From: UBA2357 sp041916775
Lineage (GTDB): Bacteria > Pseudomonadota > Gammaproteobacteria > Burkholderiales > Rhodocyclaceae
Assembly: GCA_041916775.1 (NCBI GenBank)
Contig: JAYRYZ010000001.1
Coordinates: 124,001 to 188,000 of the forward strand
DNA length: 64,000 nt
Direction: 5' to 3'
The notes beneath the pieces are model-generated. The model searched no databases, was not told the DNA's origin, and worked only from the letters and a program-made list of their open reading frames with translations. Numbering within the stretch: the first letter of the stretch is position 1; every line of letters starts with the position of its first letter. A program made the position numbers and the translations under genes. Positions 9,264 through 17,548 of the stretch are shown one piece after another.

Positions 9264-9264
9264 C

Positions 9265-10038
9265 ATGGCGGATGGCGATGCGCTCAGCGCCGGGATGCAT
9301 ACCTCCATAGCCGAGTTTGGCTGGTGTTCGCATGTGGGCAGGGTGCGCGTTCGCAATGAGGACGCACTGCTTGTCGATCCGGCCGGCCGTTTCGCCATCC
9401 TTGCGGATGGCATGGGTGGTTACCGCGGCGGCGACGTGGCTGCGTCAATGGCAGTTTCGATCGTCAGCGCCTTGCTCGCCGCCTGCGTGGATGAGCGTTC
9501 GGACCGCGACAACATCGTGACCTTGCTGCTGGACGCCACGCGCGACGCCAATCGTGCGATTCACGCCGCCGGCCGACGTGCGCCGGAGTTGGCCGGAATG
9601 GGCTGCACGCTGGTCGTGGCGGTGTTTCTGCGAGAGGAGGTCATTTCCGCGCACGTGGGGGACTCGCGCCTCTACAGGTTGCGTGAAGACCGTCTGAGCT
9701 TGCTGACTCGGGACCATACCATGTTGCAGGAGCAGGTCGACGTCGGCATCATTGCGGAAGACGAGGCGCGCACCTACACCTACAGGGGCTTGCTGACGCG
9801 AGGCCTCGGTGTCGTCGATGACGTTCTGCCTGACATCGGAGTGCATGAGGCGCTGGCTGGAGACGTATTCATGCTTTGCTCCGATGGGCTGACCGACATG
9901 CTTGATGACAGGCGGATTGTCCGACGTCTTGGCAGTCGCGCGAGTCCGCAAGCGATCGCTACCGCACTCGTCGATGACGCCAATGAAATGGGCGGCCGCG
10001 ACAATGTGTCGGTCGTGGTGGGGCTGTTGAACGTATGA
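9265..10038 (+). CDS. PP2C-type serine/threonine protein phosphatase
   Basis: 257 residues. All PP2C metal-binding motifs are present: RVRNEDA, ADGMGGYRGGD, GDSRLYRLR, CSDGLTDML and GGRDNVSVVV. The alternative start at 9295 (MHTSIAEFGW) is also plausible. It should dephosphorylate Ser/Thr phosphoproteins in the cytoplasm, the counterpart of a Hanks-type kinase; no such kinase gene lies in the window. The next gene encodes an FHA protein, which binds phosphothreonine, supporting a shared phospho-signalling pathway. Confidence 0.94.
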   Translation: MADGDALSAGMHTSIAEFGWCSHVGRVRVRNEDALLVDPAGRFAILADGMGGYRGGDVAASMAVSIVSALLAACVDERSDRDNIVTLLLDATRDANRAIHAAGRRAPELAGMGCTLVVAVFLREEVISAHVGDSRLYRLREDRLSLLTRDHTMLQEQVDVGIIAEDEARTYTYRGLLTRGLGVVDDVLPDIGVHEALAGDVFMLCSDGLTDMLDDRRIVRRLGSRASPQAIATALVDDANEMGGRDNVSVVVGLLNV

Positions 10039-10104
10039 TGATGCGCGAAGCGGGCCGGGGCGATGCCAGCCCTCGGCGATTCTTACAGAATGGAATGCAC
10101 TGAA

Positions 10105-10839
10105 ATGCCCAAGTTGATCCTCAGCATGGACGGCCTCGTACTCAAGGAGATCCAACTCGACAAGGAGCGGATCAGCATCGGGCGCAAGCCGGACAATGAC
10201 ATACAGATCGACAATCTGGCGATCAGCGGTCATCACGCCCTGATCACGACGATCCTCAACGATGCATTTCTGGAGGATCGGAACAGCACCAACGGCACCT
10301 ACGTCAATGGCCAGCCCATCAAGAAGCATGTGCTTCAGCCCAACGACGTGGTCGAACTCGGCAAGTACCGGCTGCGCTACATTGTGGACGCAGCACAGCC
10401 CGGACTGACGGCGCGCGACATGATCGCGACCCAGACGTTGGCGCCGGTCACGGATGCGCTCCAGGCCTCCAACCCGGTACGCTCGGTCCAGCGCGGCGGT
10501 CAACCGATGAGCACCCAGGTGATGCCGCCGGAGATGCGCGACGCGGCGCTCAGTCTCAATCCCGATCCGGGCGCGACGAAGACGGGGGTCGTACAGATTC
10601 TCAGCGGTGCGAACTCGGGGCGCGAACTCGAACTCACCAAGTCGCTCACCACCCTCGGCAAGCCGGGCAAGCAGGTTGCCGTCATCACGCGGCGACCGCA
10701 CGGCTATTTCATCACGCATGTCGAGGGCGACACCTTTCCGCTGGTGAATGGCAAGGCACTGGATGCCCAGGCGTATCGCCTCAATGAGCATGACATCATC
10801 GATATCGCGGGCGTGAAAATGGAGTTTTTCCTGCGCTGA
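10105..10839 (+). CDS. FHA domain protein with a second degenerate FHA-like domain
   Basis: 244 residues from the ATG at 10105 (MPKLILSMDG); in-frame starts at 10063 and 10090 are possible. The N-terminal FHA domain has the core motif SIGRKPDNDI, then SGHHALI and NSTNGTYVNGQ, the phosphothreonine-binding residues. The C-terminal half (about 165-244) looks like a second FHA domain with a reduced motif (LTTLGKPGKQ, and PLVNGKAL in place of NGT). It probably reads the phosphorylation state controlled by the upstream phosphatase. Partners are unknown. Confidence 0.9.
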   Translation: MPKLILSMDGLVLKEIQLDKERISIGRKPDNDIQIDNLAISGHHALITTILNDAFLEDRNSTNGTYVNGQPIKKHVLQPNDVVELGKYRLRYIVDAAQPGLTARDMIATQTLAPVTDALQASNPVRSVQRGGQPMSTQVMPPEMRDAALSLNPDPGATKTGVVQILSGANSGRELELTKSLTTLGKPGKQVAVITRRPHGYFITHVEGDTFPLVNGKALDAQAYRLNEHDIIDIAGVKMEFFLR

Positions 10840-11067
10840 CTCGCGCTGCCGTGGTGGGTTGCAGCGGGGCCGATGTCTGTGAGGAAATGCACGTGCCAGA
10901 CGTGGAGGTGGTGCTAACCTACAAAAATGCGATACGCGGAGGTTTGGGGCTCATTCAGTAGGGTGGGCGCTGAGGCCGCTTGCGAATCGTTTCGTGCGTG
11001 CGGCTTCCTTGTCCGCCGATGTGTTCCGAGCGCCACATGGAAAGGCGCCAGCCAGAATTCCTGATCG

Positions 11068-11835
11068 ATGAAACTCAAGGTGCTCGGATGTAGTGGCGGA
11101 ATCGGAGGATCCAGAGCCAGGACCACCGCGTTTCTGGTCGATACGGATACGCTCGTCGATTGTGGCACCGGTGTGGGCGACCTCGAGTTGGACGAGCTCG
11201 TGGCGATCGATCACATCTTCATCACCCACTCCCACATGGATCACATCACGTCGATCCCACTGCTGATCGACTCTGTGGGTGAGTTGCGCCGGATGCCGGT
11301 GACGGTGTATGCGACCGAGGAAATCATCCGCATCCTCCGTTCTCATGTATTCAATTGGCTGATATGGCCTGATTTCTCCGCCATCCCGGATCGGCATCGC
11401 CCGTTCCTGCGCTTTCAGCCGATAAACGTCGGTCAGCCGGTGCGCCTCGGCAAGCGCAGCATCACTGCGCTGCCTGCCTACCATACCGTGCCGGCAGTGG
11501 GGTATTGCATTGACAGTGGGGCGGGTAAAGTCGTGTACACTGGGGATACGGCCTATTCGGACGAGCTGATCGCGGCCATCAACGCGCTCGACGACCTGCG
11601 ACATCTCATCGTAGAGACGGCATTCCCCGATGAGCAGCATGGGCTCGCGATGGCTTCGCGCCACCTGTGCCCGAGCATGCTCAGGGCGATGCTGGATGAG
11701 CTGACGGTAAGCCCGGAAGTGCACATCAGTCATTTGAAGCCCGGCTTCGACGATCGCATCATGGCCCAGATCGGTGCCCAGAACGGCAGGCTCCGGCCCA
11801 AGCCGCTCGAGATGGGGCGTATCCTGACGTTCTGA
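11068..11835 (+). CDS. Class II 3',5'-cyclic-nucleotide phosphodiesterase-like metallo-beta-lactamase-fold protein
   Basis: 255 residues. The metal-binding motif is THSHMDHI (about residues 53-60), followed by YTGDTAYSD and SHLKPGFD, the pattern of class II cyclic-nucleotide phosphodiesterases and RNase Z-like enzymes. The start MKLKVLGCSGGIGG is typical of the former. The likely substrate is cAMP or cGMP, but RNase Z-like folds are easily confused and this is not proved. It sits between an FHA gene and a PilB-type ATPase gene, compatible with cAMP-linked control of surface motility. Confidence 0.85.
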   Translation: MKLKVLGCSGGIGGSRARTTAFLVDTDTLVDCGTGVGDLELDELVAIDHIFITHSHMDHITSIPLLIDSVGELRRMPVTVYATEEIIRILRSHVFNWLIWPDFSAIPDRHRPFLRFQPINVGQPVRLGKRSITALPAYHTVPAVGYCIDSGAGKVVYTGDTAYSDELIAAINALDDLRHLIVETAFPDEQHGLAMASRHLCPSMLRAMLDELTVSPEVHISHLKPGFDDRIMAQIGAQNGRLRPKPLEMGRILTF

Positions 11836-11910
11836 TGACACCATGCCATCCTCCGGGTATCTTGTTAGGCTGGGCATCGATGCTGGCACGCAGAACATGG
11901 AGTGGAGCGA

Positions 11911-14262
11911 ATGCAGAATCTGACCGGAAAGCCGGGTGAGAGCGATGTCGTCCGACGGCTCGCATTCTTCAAGGGCCTGCAGGCCATCACCACGCGAATC
12001 CACGCGGCGGCGGACATCGACCAGATCATCGTCAGGCTTTCCAGCGACATCTGCGCACTCTTCGGAGCCGACCGGCTGACCATCTACACCATAGACCGCG
12101 CGGGCGAGAGCATCATCGCGCGTGTCAAGACCGGCATTGACGCGGTCGAGCACATGCAGTTGCCGATCTCCGAGAACAGCATCGCGGGCTTCGTTGCGCA
12201 GTCGCGGCGTTCCCTCAACATCAGCGATGTCTATGATGACGCGGAGTTGAAGGCGATTTCGTCTACGCTCGAGTTTCGCCGCGACATGGACGAGCAGACC
12301 GGGTACCGCTGCCACCAGATGCTCGTCGCCCCTGCGGTCGATCCGGATTCCGCCAAGCTGCAAGGGGTCATCCAGCTCATCAACAACCGCAACGGCGGGC
12401 CCTTTCCGGCCGTGTTCGAGGAGGGACTGCTGGGCCTCGCGCAAACCCTTGGTGTCGCCTTCGCGAAGCAGATGGCCTCGCCCGCCGCACTCAGATCGCG
12501 CTATGACGCGCTCATGACGGATGGCCGCCTCACGGTCAAGGAGCTCGACGAGTTGATGCGCGTCGCGCGCGAGCAGAATGGTTCGGTCGAGGATGAACTG
12601 GTGCGGCGCTTCGGCCTCACCTATGCCGAGATCGGGAGTGCTGCGGCGCGCTTCTACGGCGTGCCGTACGAACCCTTCCGGCAGGACCGCATCAAGCAGG
12701 TCGACCTGCTGCGCAACCTCAAGCGTGAGTTCATCGAGCAGAGCAAGTGGTTGCCGCTCGAGGAAACGACCGAGGGCATCGTCATCATGGCGATCGACCC
12801 CGAGCACATCCGCTCCTCGCATGTGGCGCAGAACGTCTTCCCGAAAAGCCGCCTGGCGTTGCGCGTGACGACGCAAAAGGAGTTCGCCGACACCGTCAAC
12901 CAGTTCTTCGAGCCCGCGCTCGATAGCAGTTCGGTGTCCGACCTCCTTTCCGGCCTGTCTGAGGACGAAGGCGAGAGCTCGGTCGCAGACGACGTCAACG
13001 CGGCAGCCGACAATGAGTTGGTGAAGCTGGTCAATAAAATCATCATCGACGCCCACAAGCAGGGTGCCTCGGATATCCACATCGAGCCGCGGCCGGGCAA
13101 GGAAAAGACGCTGATCCGCTTCCGCAAGGACGGCACGCTGGTGCCCTACATCCAGGTCCCGGCGAGCTACCGCAATCCGCTCGTCACGCGCATCAAGATC
13201 ATGTGCGATCTCGACATCTCCGAGCGCCGCAAGCCGCAGGACGGCAAGATCCGCTTCCGCAAGTACGCACCCCTTGATATCGAGCTGCGGGTCGCGACCA
13301 TCCCCACCGCCGCAGGCTACGAGGACGTAGTGATGCGTCTGCTCGCCAACAGCGAGCCCATCCCGCTCGACCGGCTCGGGCTTGCGCCGCGCAACCTTTC
13401 GCGTCTTAAGGCCGCCATCGGCAAGCCATACGGCCTCTTCTTCGTGTGCGGACCGACCGGCTCGGGCAAGACCACCACGCTGCACTCGGTGCTCGGGCAT
13501 CTGAACACGCCCGAAACCAAGATCTGGACGGCCGAAGATCCGGTCGAGATCACCCAGAAAGGCCTGCGCCAGGTCCAGGTCAACCGCAAGGCGGGGCTCG
13601 ACTTCGGCACCATGATGCGCGCCTTTCTGCGTGCCGACCCGGACATCATCATGGTGGGCGAGATGCGCGACGCCGAGACGGTGGCGATCGGCATCGAGGC
13701 CTCGCTCACTGGCCATCTGGTGTTCTCGACCCTGCACACCAACAGCGCGCCCGAGTCGGTGATTCGCCTGCTGGACATGGGCATGGACCCCTTCAACTTC
13801 GCCGATGCCCTCCTCGGCGTGCTCGCGCAGCGTCTGGCCAAGCGTCTGTGTGAGAAATGCAAGCAGCCGCACGATGCCGACGAACTCGAGATCGCGCATC
13901 TGCTGAACGAGTACTGCGAGGACATGCACGAGACCCCTGCCTTCACGGCCAACCCCGATGCTGCGCGTGCTGCGATTCTCGCCGACTGGCGCACCCAGTT
14001 CGCTCAGGAGGGGCGCTTTCGTCTCTTCAAGCCCGTCGGCTGTCCGGAGTGCAACGGTGGCTACAAGGGGCGGGTGGGTCTGCACGAGCTGATGATCGGT
14101 TCGGACGACATCAAGCAGGCCATCCAGGAGCGCGCGCGTGCCAAGCAACTGCTCAGCATGGCGCTCGCAGACGGCATGCGCACGCTGCGTCAGGACGGCA
14201 TCGAGAAGGTGCTCGCCGGCATCACCGACATCGCGCAGGTGCGCAAGGTCTGCGTGCGATAA
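11911..14262 (+). CDS. GspE/PilB-family secretion ATPase with N-terminal GAF domain
   Basis: 783 residues from the ATG at 11911, preceded by GGAG; a GTG at 11902 would add three. A GAF domain fills about residues 15-175, followed by a MshEN-like domain. The ATPase core has Walker A GPTGSGKTT near 513, Walker B DIIMVGEMRD near 577, and zinc-type cysteine pairs CEKC near 648 and CPEC near 712. Such ATPases drive type II secretion or type IV pilus extension. No gspF/pilC or pilin genes are adjacent, so it is an orphan; the GAF domain suggests ligand-gated activity. Confidence 0.92.
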   Translation: MQNLTGKPGESDVVRRLAFFKGLQAITTRIHAAADIDQIIVRLSSDICALFGADRLTIYTIDRAGESIIARVKTGIDAVEHMQLPISENSIAGFVAQSRRSLNISDVYDDAELKAISSTLEFRRDMDEQTGYRCHQMLVAPAVDPDSAKLQGVIQLINNRNGGPFPAVFEEGLLGLAQTLGVAFAKQMASPAALRSRYDALMTDGRLTVKELDELMRVAREQNGSVEDELVRRFGLTYAEIGSAAARFYGVPYEPFRQDRIKQVDLLRNLKREFIEQSKWLPLEETTEGIVIMAIDPEHIRSSHVAQNVFPKSRLALRVTTQKEFADTVNQFFEPALDSSSVSDLLSGLSEDEGESSVADDVNAAADNELVKLVNKIIIDAHKQGASDIHIEPRPGKEKTLIRFRKDGTLVPYIQVPASYRNPLVTRIKIMCDLDISERRKPQDGKIRFRKYAPLDIELRVATIPTAAGYEDVVMRLLANSEPIPLDRLGLAPRNLSRLKAAIGKPYGLFFVCGPTGSGKTTTLHSVLGHLNTPETKIWTAEDPVEITQKGLRQVQVNRKAGLDFGTMMRAFLRADPDIIMVGEMRDAETVAIGIEASLTGHLVFSTLHTNSAPESVIRLLDMGMDPFNFADALLGVLAQRLAKRLCEKCKQPHDADELEIAHLLNEYCEDMHETPAFTANPDAARAAILADWRTQFAQEGRFRLFKPVGCPECNGGYKGRVGLHELMIGSDDIKQAIQERARAKQLLSMALADGMRTLRQDGIEKVLAGITDIAQVRKVCVR

Positions 14263-14387
14263 TCGGCGCCGTCGGACCGACGCATCAAGACCAAGCATTC
14301 GACCGCCACCCGGACCGCTCCGGCCGAGGATGGCGGCAACACACGGCTGGGGAGCCCCGTTCAAACCTCGTCACCCAGGAGAGTTCC

Positions 14388-15083
14388 ATGTTCAGAATCG
14401 CACCCAGCCTGCTGTCCGCCGACTTCGCCCGCCTCGGCGAAGAAGTCCGCAACGTGATTGCCGCCGGCGCGGACTGGATCCATTTCGACGTGATGGACAA
14501 CCATTACGTGCCCAACCTCACCATCGGCCCGCTGGTGTGCGAGGCGATCCGCCCGCACACCGATGCACCCATCGACGTGCATCTGATGGTGAAGCCGGTG
14601 GACCGCATCATTCCCGACTTCGCCAAGGCGGGGGCCAACCTCATCACCTTCCACCCCGAGGCCTCCGAGCACATCGACCGCAGCCTCGGGCTGATCCGCG
14701 ACTGCGGTTGCCAGGCGGGTCTGGTGTTCAACCCGGCCACGCCGCTGCATTATCTCGATCACGTGCTCGACAAGGTCGACATGGTGCTGCTGATGAGCGT
14801 GAACCCCGGCTTCGGCGGGCAGAAGTTCATCCCCGGCACGCTCGACAAGCTGCGCGCTGCGCGCGCGAAGCTGGACGCGCACGAGGCCGCCACCGGGCGG
14901 CGCATCCTGCTCGAGATCGACGGCGGCGTGAAGGTCGACAACATCGCCGAGATCGCGCGTGCCGGAGCGGATACCTTCGTCGCCGGTTCGGCGGTGTTCG
15001 GTGCCGGCAAGGACGGCGACCCCCATCGTTACGACACGGTGATCGCTGCATTGCGCGCCGAACTCGCGAAGGTGGCCGGATGA
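14388..15083 (+). CDS. rpe: Ribulose-phosphate 3-epimerase
   Basis: 231 residues beginning MFRIAPSLLSADFARLGEE. Catalytic and metal motifs are all present: HFDVMDNHYVPN, DVHLMV, MSVNPGFGGQ and EIDGGV. It interconverts ribulose-5-phosphate and xylulose-5-phosphate in the pentose phosphate and Calvin pathways. AGGAG precedes the start. The stop overlaps the gph start (ATGA). The order rpe-gph-trpE is widely conserved in betaproteobacteria. Confidence 0.97.
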   Translation: MFRIAPSLLSADFARLGEEVRNVIAAGADWIHFDVMDNHYVPNLTIGPLVCEAIRPHTDAPIDVHLMVKPVDRIIPDFAKAGANLITFHPEASEHIDRSLGLIRDCGCQAGLVFNPATPLHYLDHVLDKVDMVLLMSVNPGFGGQKFIPGTLDKLRAARAKLDAHEAATGRRILLEIDGGVKVDNIAEIARAGADTFVAGSAVFGAGKDGDPHRYDTVIAALRAELAKVAG

Positions 15084-15766
15084 CGGGGCAGTCACGCTTC
15101 CCTGCCCGGGCGGTGCTGTTCGATCTCGACGGTACCCTGCTCGACACCATCGAGGACCTCGCCGAGGCCGCCAACCGCATGCTCCTGGAGACCGGCCGCG
15201 CGGTGCGCTCGCTGGACGAGATCCGCAGTTTCGTCGGCAAGGGCATCCCCAACCTGGTACGTCGTTGTGTTACCGAAGGCGAGGCGCATGGTGTAGGCGA
15301 GGACGATATCGCGGCGGCGGTCGCGTGTTTCCGCCGCCACTACACGGAGGTGAATGGCAGCCGCAGCCGCATCTATCCCGGTGTTGTCGAGGCGCTCGAT
15401 GCGCTGCGCGCGCGTGATCTCGCCCTGGCCTGCGTGACCAACAAGGCCGAGGCCTTCACCCGGCCGCTGCTGGAACGCATGGGCCTGGCGGGCTACTTTC
15501 CGGTGGTCGTCAGCGGCGACACGCTGGCGGTGAAGAAGCCCGATCCTGCGGTGTTGCTGCACGCCTGCGCACAACTCGGCGTGGCCGCGGGCGAGGCGCT
15601 GATGATCGGCGACTCCGCCAATGACGCGCTGGCCGCGCGCGCTGCGGCGATGCCGGTGTTGCTCGTCACCTACGGCTACAGCGAGGGCATGCCGGTGGAC
15701 AGCATCGAATGCGATGGGCTACTATCCAGCGCGACCGAGGCGCTCCGGCATATCCGGTTCGCCTGA
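15080..15766 (+). CDS. gph: Phosphoglycolate phosphatase
   Basis: 228 residues, HAD superfamily. Motif I is FDLDGTLLDT, motif II lies in CVTNKAE, the conserved lysine is in VKKPDP, and motif III is MIGDSANDALAA. It removes phosphate from 2-phosphoglycolate, from DNA 3'-end repair or the RubisCO oxygenase reaction. It overlaps rpe by four bases. Downstream comes the 212-base trp leader region. Confidence 0.95.
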   Translation: MTGQSRFPARAVLFDLDGTLLDTIEDLAEAANRMLLETGRAVRSLDEIRSFVGKGIPNLVRRCVTEGEAHGVGEDDIAAAVACFRRHYTEVNGSRSRIYPGVVEALDALRARDLALACVTNKAEAFTRPLLERMGLAGYFPVVVSGDTLAVKKPDPAVLLHACAQLGVAAGEALMIGDSANDALAARAAAMPVLLVTYGYSEGMPVDSIECDGLLSSATEALRHIRFA

Positions 15767-15793
15767 AACGGTCGCCTCCCATAGCCTGCCAGT

Positions 15794-15904
15794 GTGCCAG
15801 TGACTGCCGTGACCCATCCACGCACTTCGGACGACCGCCCAGAGTTCCGCAACGCCGCCAGCGCAGGCTGGTGCTGGCGTTGCCGCTGGCCTGCGGGCCA
15901 CTGA
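15794..15904 (+). CDS. trpL: Probable trp leader peptide (TrpL)
   Basis: A short ORF bounded upstream by TAG (15782-15784) ends at TGA (15902-15904). Near its end it reads AGWCWRCRWPAGH, with Trp codons at 15869, 15875 and 15887: three in seven codons. Possible starts are the GTGs at 15794, 15800 and 15809 (36, 34 or 31 residues); none has a convincing Shine-Dalgarno site. A Trp-rich peptide immediately before trpE and followed by competing hairpins is what a ribosome-stalling attenuator needs. Its translation has not been shown, and the missing SD is the main weakness. Confidence 0.6.
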   Translation: MPVTAVTHPRTSDDRPEFRNAASAGWCWRCRWPAGH

Positions 15905-15940
15905 AGACCCGCGCCTCGCGGGTGTCGTGACGGCACCCGC
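15887..15940 (+). promoter_or_regulatory. Candidate trp attenuator (mutually exclusive RNA hairpins)
   Basis: Four segments can pair in succession: 1 (GCGGG, 15893-15897) with 2 (CCCGC, 15908-15912); 2 (ACCCGCG, 15907-15913) with 3 (CGCGGGT, 15917-15923); and 3 (GCGGGTGTCG, 15918-15927) with 4 (CGGCACCCGC, 15931-15940). The 3:4 hairpin has ten pairs, including one G-U, and a TGA loop. Segment 1 starts just after the last Trp codon. A ribosome stalled at the Trp codons would mask 1 and favour 2:3; one reaching the stop would mask 2 and favour 3:4. No U tract follows 3:4, so termination may need another factor. Confidence 0.6.
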
Positions 15941-15978
15941 ACCCACCGTCCGAATCAATCCGTTGCCGTGGAGTTTCC

Positions 15979-17466
15979 ATGCTGGAGCAAGAATTCAACG
16001 CCCTCGCCAAGGAGGGCTACAACCGCATCCCGGTCACGCTCGAGACCTTTGCCGATCTCGACACGCCGCTTTCCATCTACCTGAAGCTCGCCAACGACCC
16101 GTGGACCTACCTGCTCGAATCGGTGCAGGGCGGCGAGCGCTTCGGCCGCTACTCGATGATCGGGCTCGCCGCCTCCACCCGCATCGAGGTGTATGGCCGC
16201 AGCGCCCTGCTGCTCACCGGCAACCGGCTGGTGGAGCGGCGCGACTACGGCGATCCGCTCAATTACGTGGCCGAGTTCATGGCGCGCATCAAGGTGCCAC
16301 CACGCGACGGCCTGCCGCGCTTCGCCGGCGGGCTGGTCGGCTGCTTCGGCTACGACACGGTGCGCTACATCGAGCCCCGCCTCGCCAAGACCGAGAAGGA
16401 GGATGCGCTCGGCACGCCCGACATCGTCCTGCTGCTGTCCGAGGAGATCGCAATCGTCGACAACCTCTCCGGCAAGCTCACGCTGGTGGTGTACGCCGAG
16501 CCGGAGGTGCCTGGCGCGTACAAGCGGGCGCAGAAGCGGCTGCGCGAACTTCTCGCACGCCTGCGCGCGCCGGTGGAGATTCCTGCGGACGTGTGCGCCG
16601 AGCCGCAGCCGGCGGTGTCGAGCTTCGGCGAGGACGCCTTCAAGGCGGCGGTGAGCCGCGTCAAGGATTACATCGTCGAGGGCGACATCATGCAGGTGGT
16701 GCTCGCCCAGCGCATGAGCAAACCCTTCGGCGCGAGCCCGCTCGCGCTTTACCGCGCGATCCGCACCCTCAACCCGTCGCCGTACATGTTCTACTTCAAT
16801 TTCGAGGACTTCCAGGTGGTGGGCGCATCGCCAGAGATCCTCGTACGGCTCGATCATGACGACGGCGGCAAGCGCGTCACCGTGCGGCCGATCGCCGGCA
16901 CCCGCAAGCGCGGTGGGACACCGGCCGAGGACAAGGCGCTGGAGGAGGACCTGCTGTCGGACCGCAAGGAGCTCGCCGAGCACCTGCAACTGCTGGATCT
17001 CGGCCGCAACGACGCCGGTCGCGTGGCGCAGACCGGCACGGTGAAGGTCACCGACAAGTTCACCATCGAGCGCTACTCGCACGTGATGCACATCGTCTCC
17101 AACGTCGAGGCGCAGCTGAAGGACGGCCTCAACGCGCTGGAGGTGCTGCGCGCGACCTTCCCCGCCGGCACTGTCTCGGGGGCGCCCAAGGTGCGCGCGA
17201 TGGAGATCATCGACGAGCTCGAGCCGGTGAAGCGCGGCATCTACGCCGGCGCGGTCGGCTATCTCGGCTTTCATGGCGACATGGACCTCGCGATCGCGAT
17301 CCGCACCGCGGTGGTCAAGGATGGTCACATCCACGTCCAGGCGGGCGCCGGCATCGTCGCCGACTCCAACCCGGATGCCGAATGGCAGGAGACGCAGAAC
17401 AAGGCCATGGCCATGCTGCGCGCCGCCGAGATGGCCGAGCGCGGGTTGGATACGCCTGCCGGCTGA
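15979..17466 (+). CDS. trpE: Anthranilate synthase component I
   Basis: 495 residues. The N-terminal domain has LLESVQGGERFGRYS, including the residues of the Trp feedback site, and the chorismate-binding C-terminal domain has GDIMQVVLAQRM, IAGTRKRGGTP, DLGRNDAGRVA and ATFPAGTVSGAPKVRAMEI. It makes anthranilate from chorismate with ammonia supplied by TrpG. It is preceded by a probable Trp-responsive leader. trpGDC is not next to it but lies 9 kb downstream. Confidence 0.97.
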   Translation: MLEQEFNALAKEGYNRIPVTLETFADLDTPLSIYLKLANDPWTYLLESVQGGERFGRYSMIGLAASTRIEVYGRSALLLTGNRLVERRDYGDPLNYVAEFMARIKVPPRDGLPRFAGGLVGCFGYDTVRYIEPRLAKTEKEDALGTPDIVLLLSEEIAIVDNLSGKLTLVVYAEPEVPGAYKRAQKRLRELLARLRAPVEIPADVCAEPQPAVSSFGEDAFKAAVSRVKDYIVEGDIMQVVLAQRMSKPFGASPLALYRAIRTLNPSPYMFYFNFEDFQVVGASPEILVRLDHDDGGKRVTVRPIAGTRKRGGTPAEDKALEEDLLSDRKELAEHLQLLDLGRNDAGRVAQTGTVKVTDKFTIERYSHVMHIVSNVEAQLKDGLNALEVLRATFPAGTVSGAPKVRAMEIIDELEPVKRGIYAGAVGYLGFHGDMDLAIAIRTAVVKDGHIHVQAGAGIVADSNPDAEWQETQNKAMAMLRAAEMAERGLDTPAG

Positions 17467-17493
17467 GTGCGTAGCCCGGCATACGACAGAAAC

Positions 17494-17514
17494 AGGGCGA
17501 CCCGCGGTCGCCCT
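17494..17514. terminator. Hairpin after trpE, shared with the convergent RND gene
   Basis: AGGGCGACC, a CGC loop and GGTCGCCCT form a perfect 9-bp stem 27 bases after the trpE stop and 34 bases from the stop of the convergent efflux gene. Neither side has a long T run, though the minus-strand side is followed by CTGTTTCTG. It likely limits read-through in both directions. Confidence 0.6.
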
Positions 17515-17548
17515 TCCCGCCAATCGACACAGCCACCCATCAACGCGT

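Noticed and set aside
6876..9413. 845-codon minus-strand frame across sucCD and the cyclodeaminase gene
   Set aside because: Crosses a strong terminator and three unrelated genes; typical antisense shadow.
10951..14364. 1137-codon open frame on the minus strand opposite the phosphodiesterase-like and GspE/PilB genes
   Set aside because: It spans two recognised genes and the gap between them, with no domain recognised in it.
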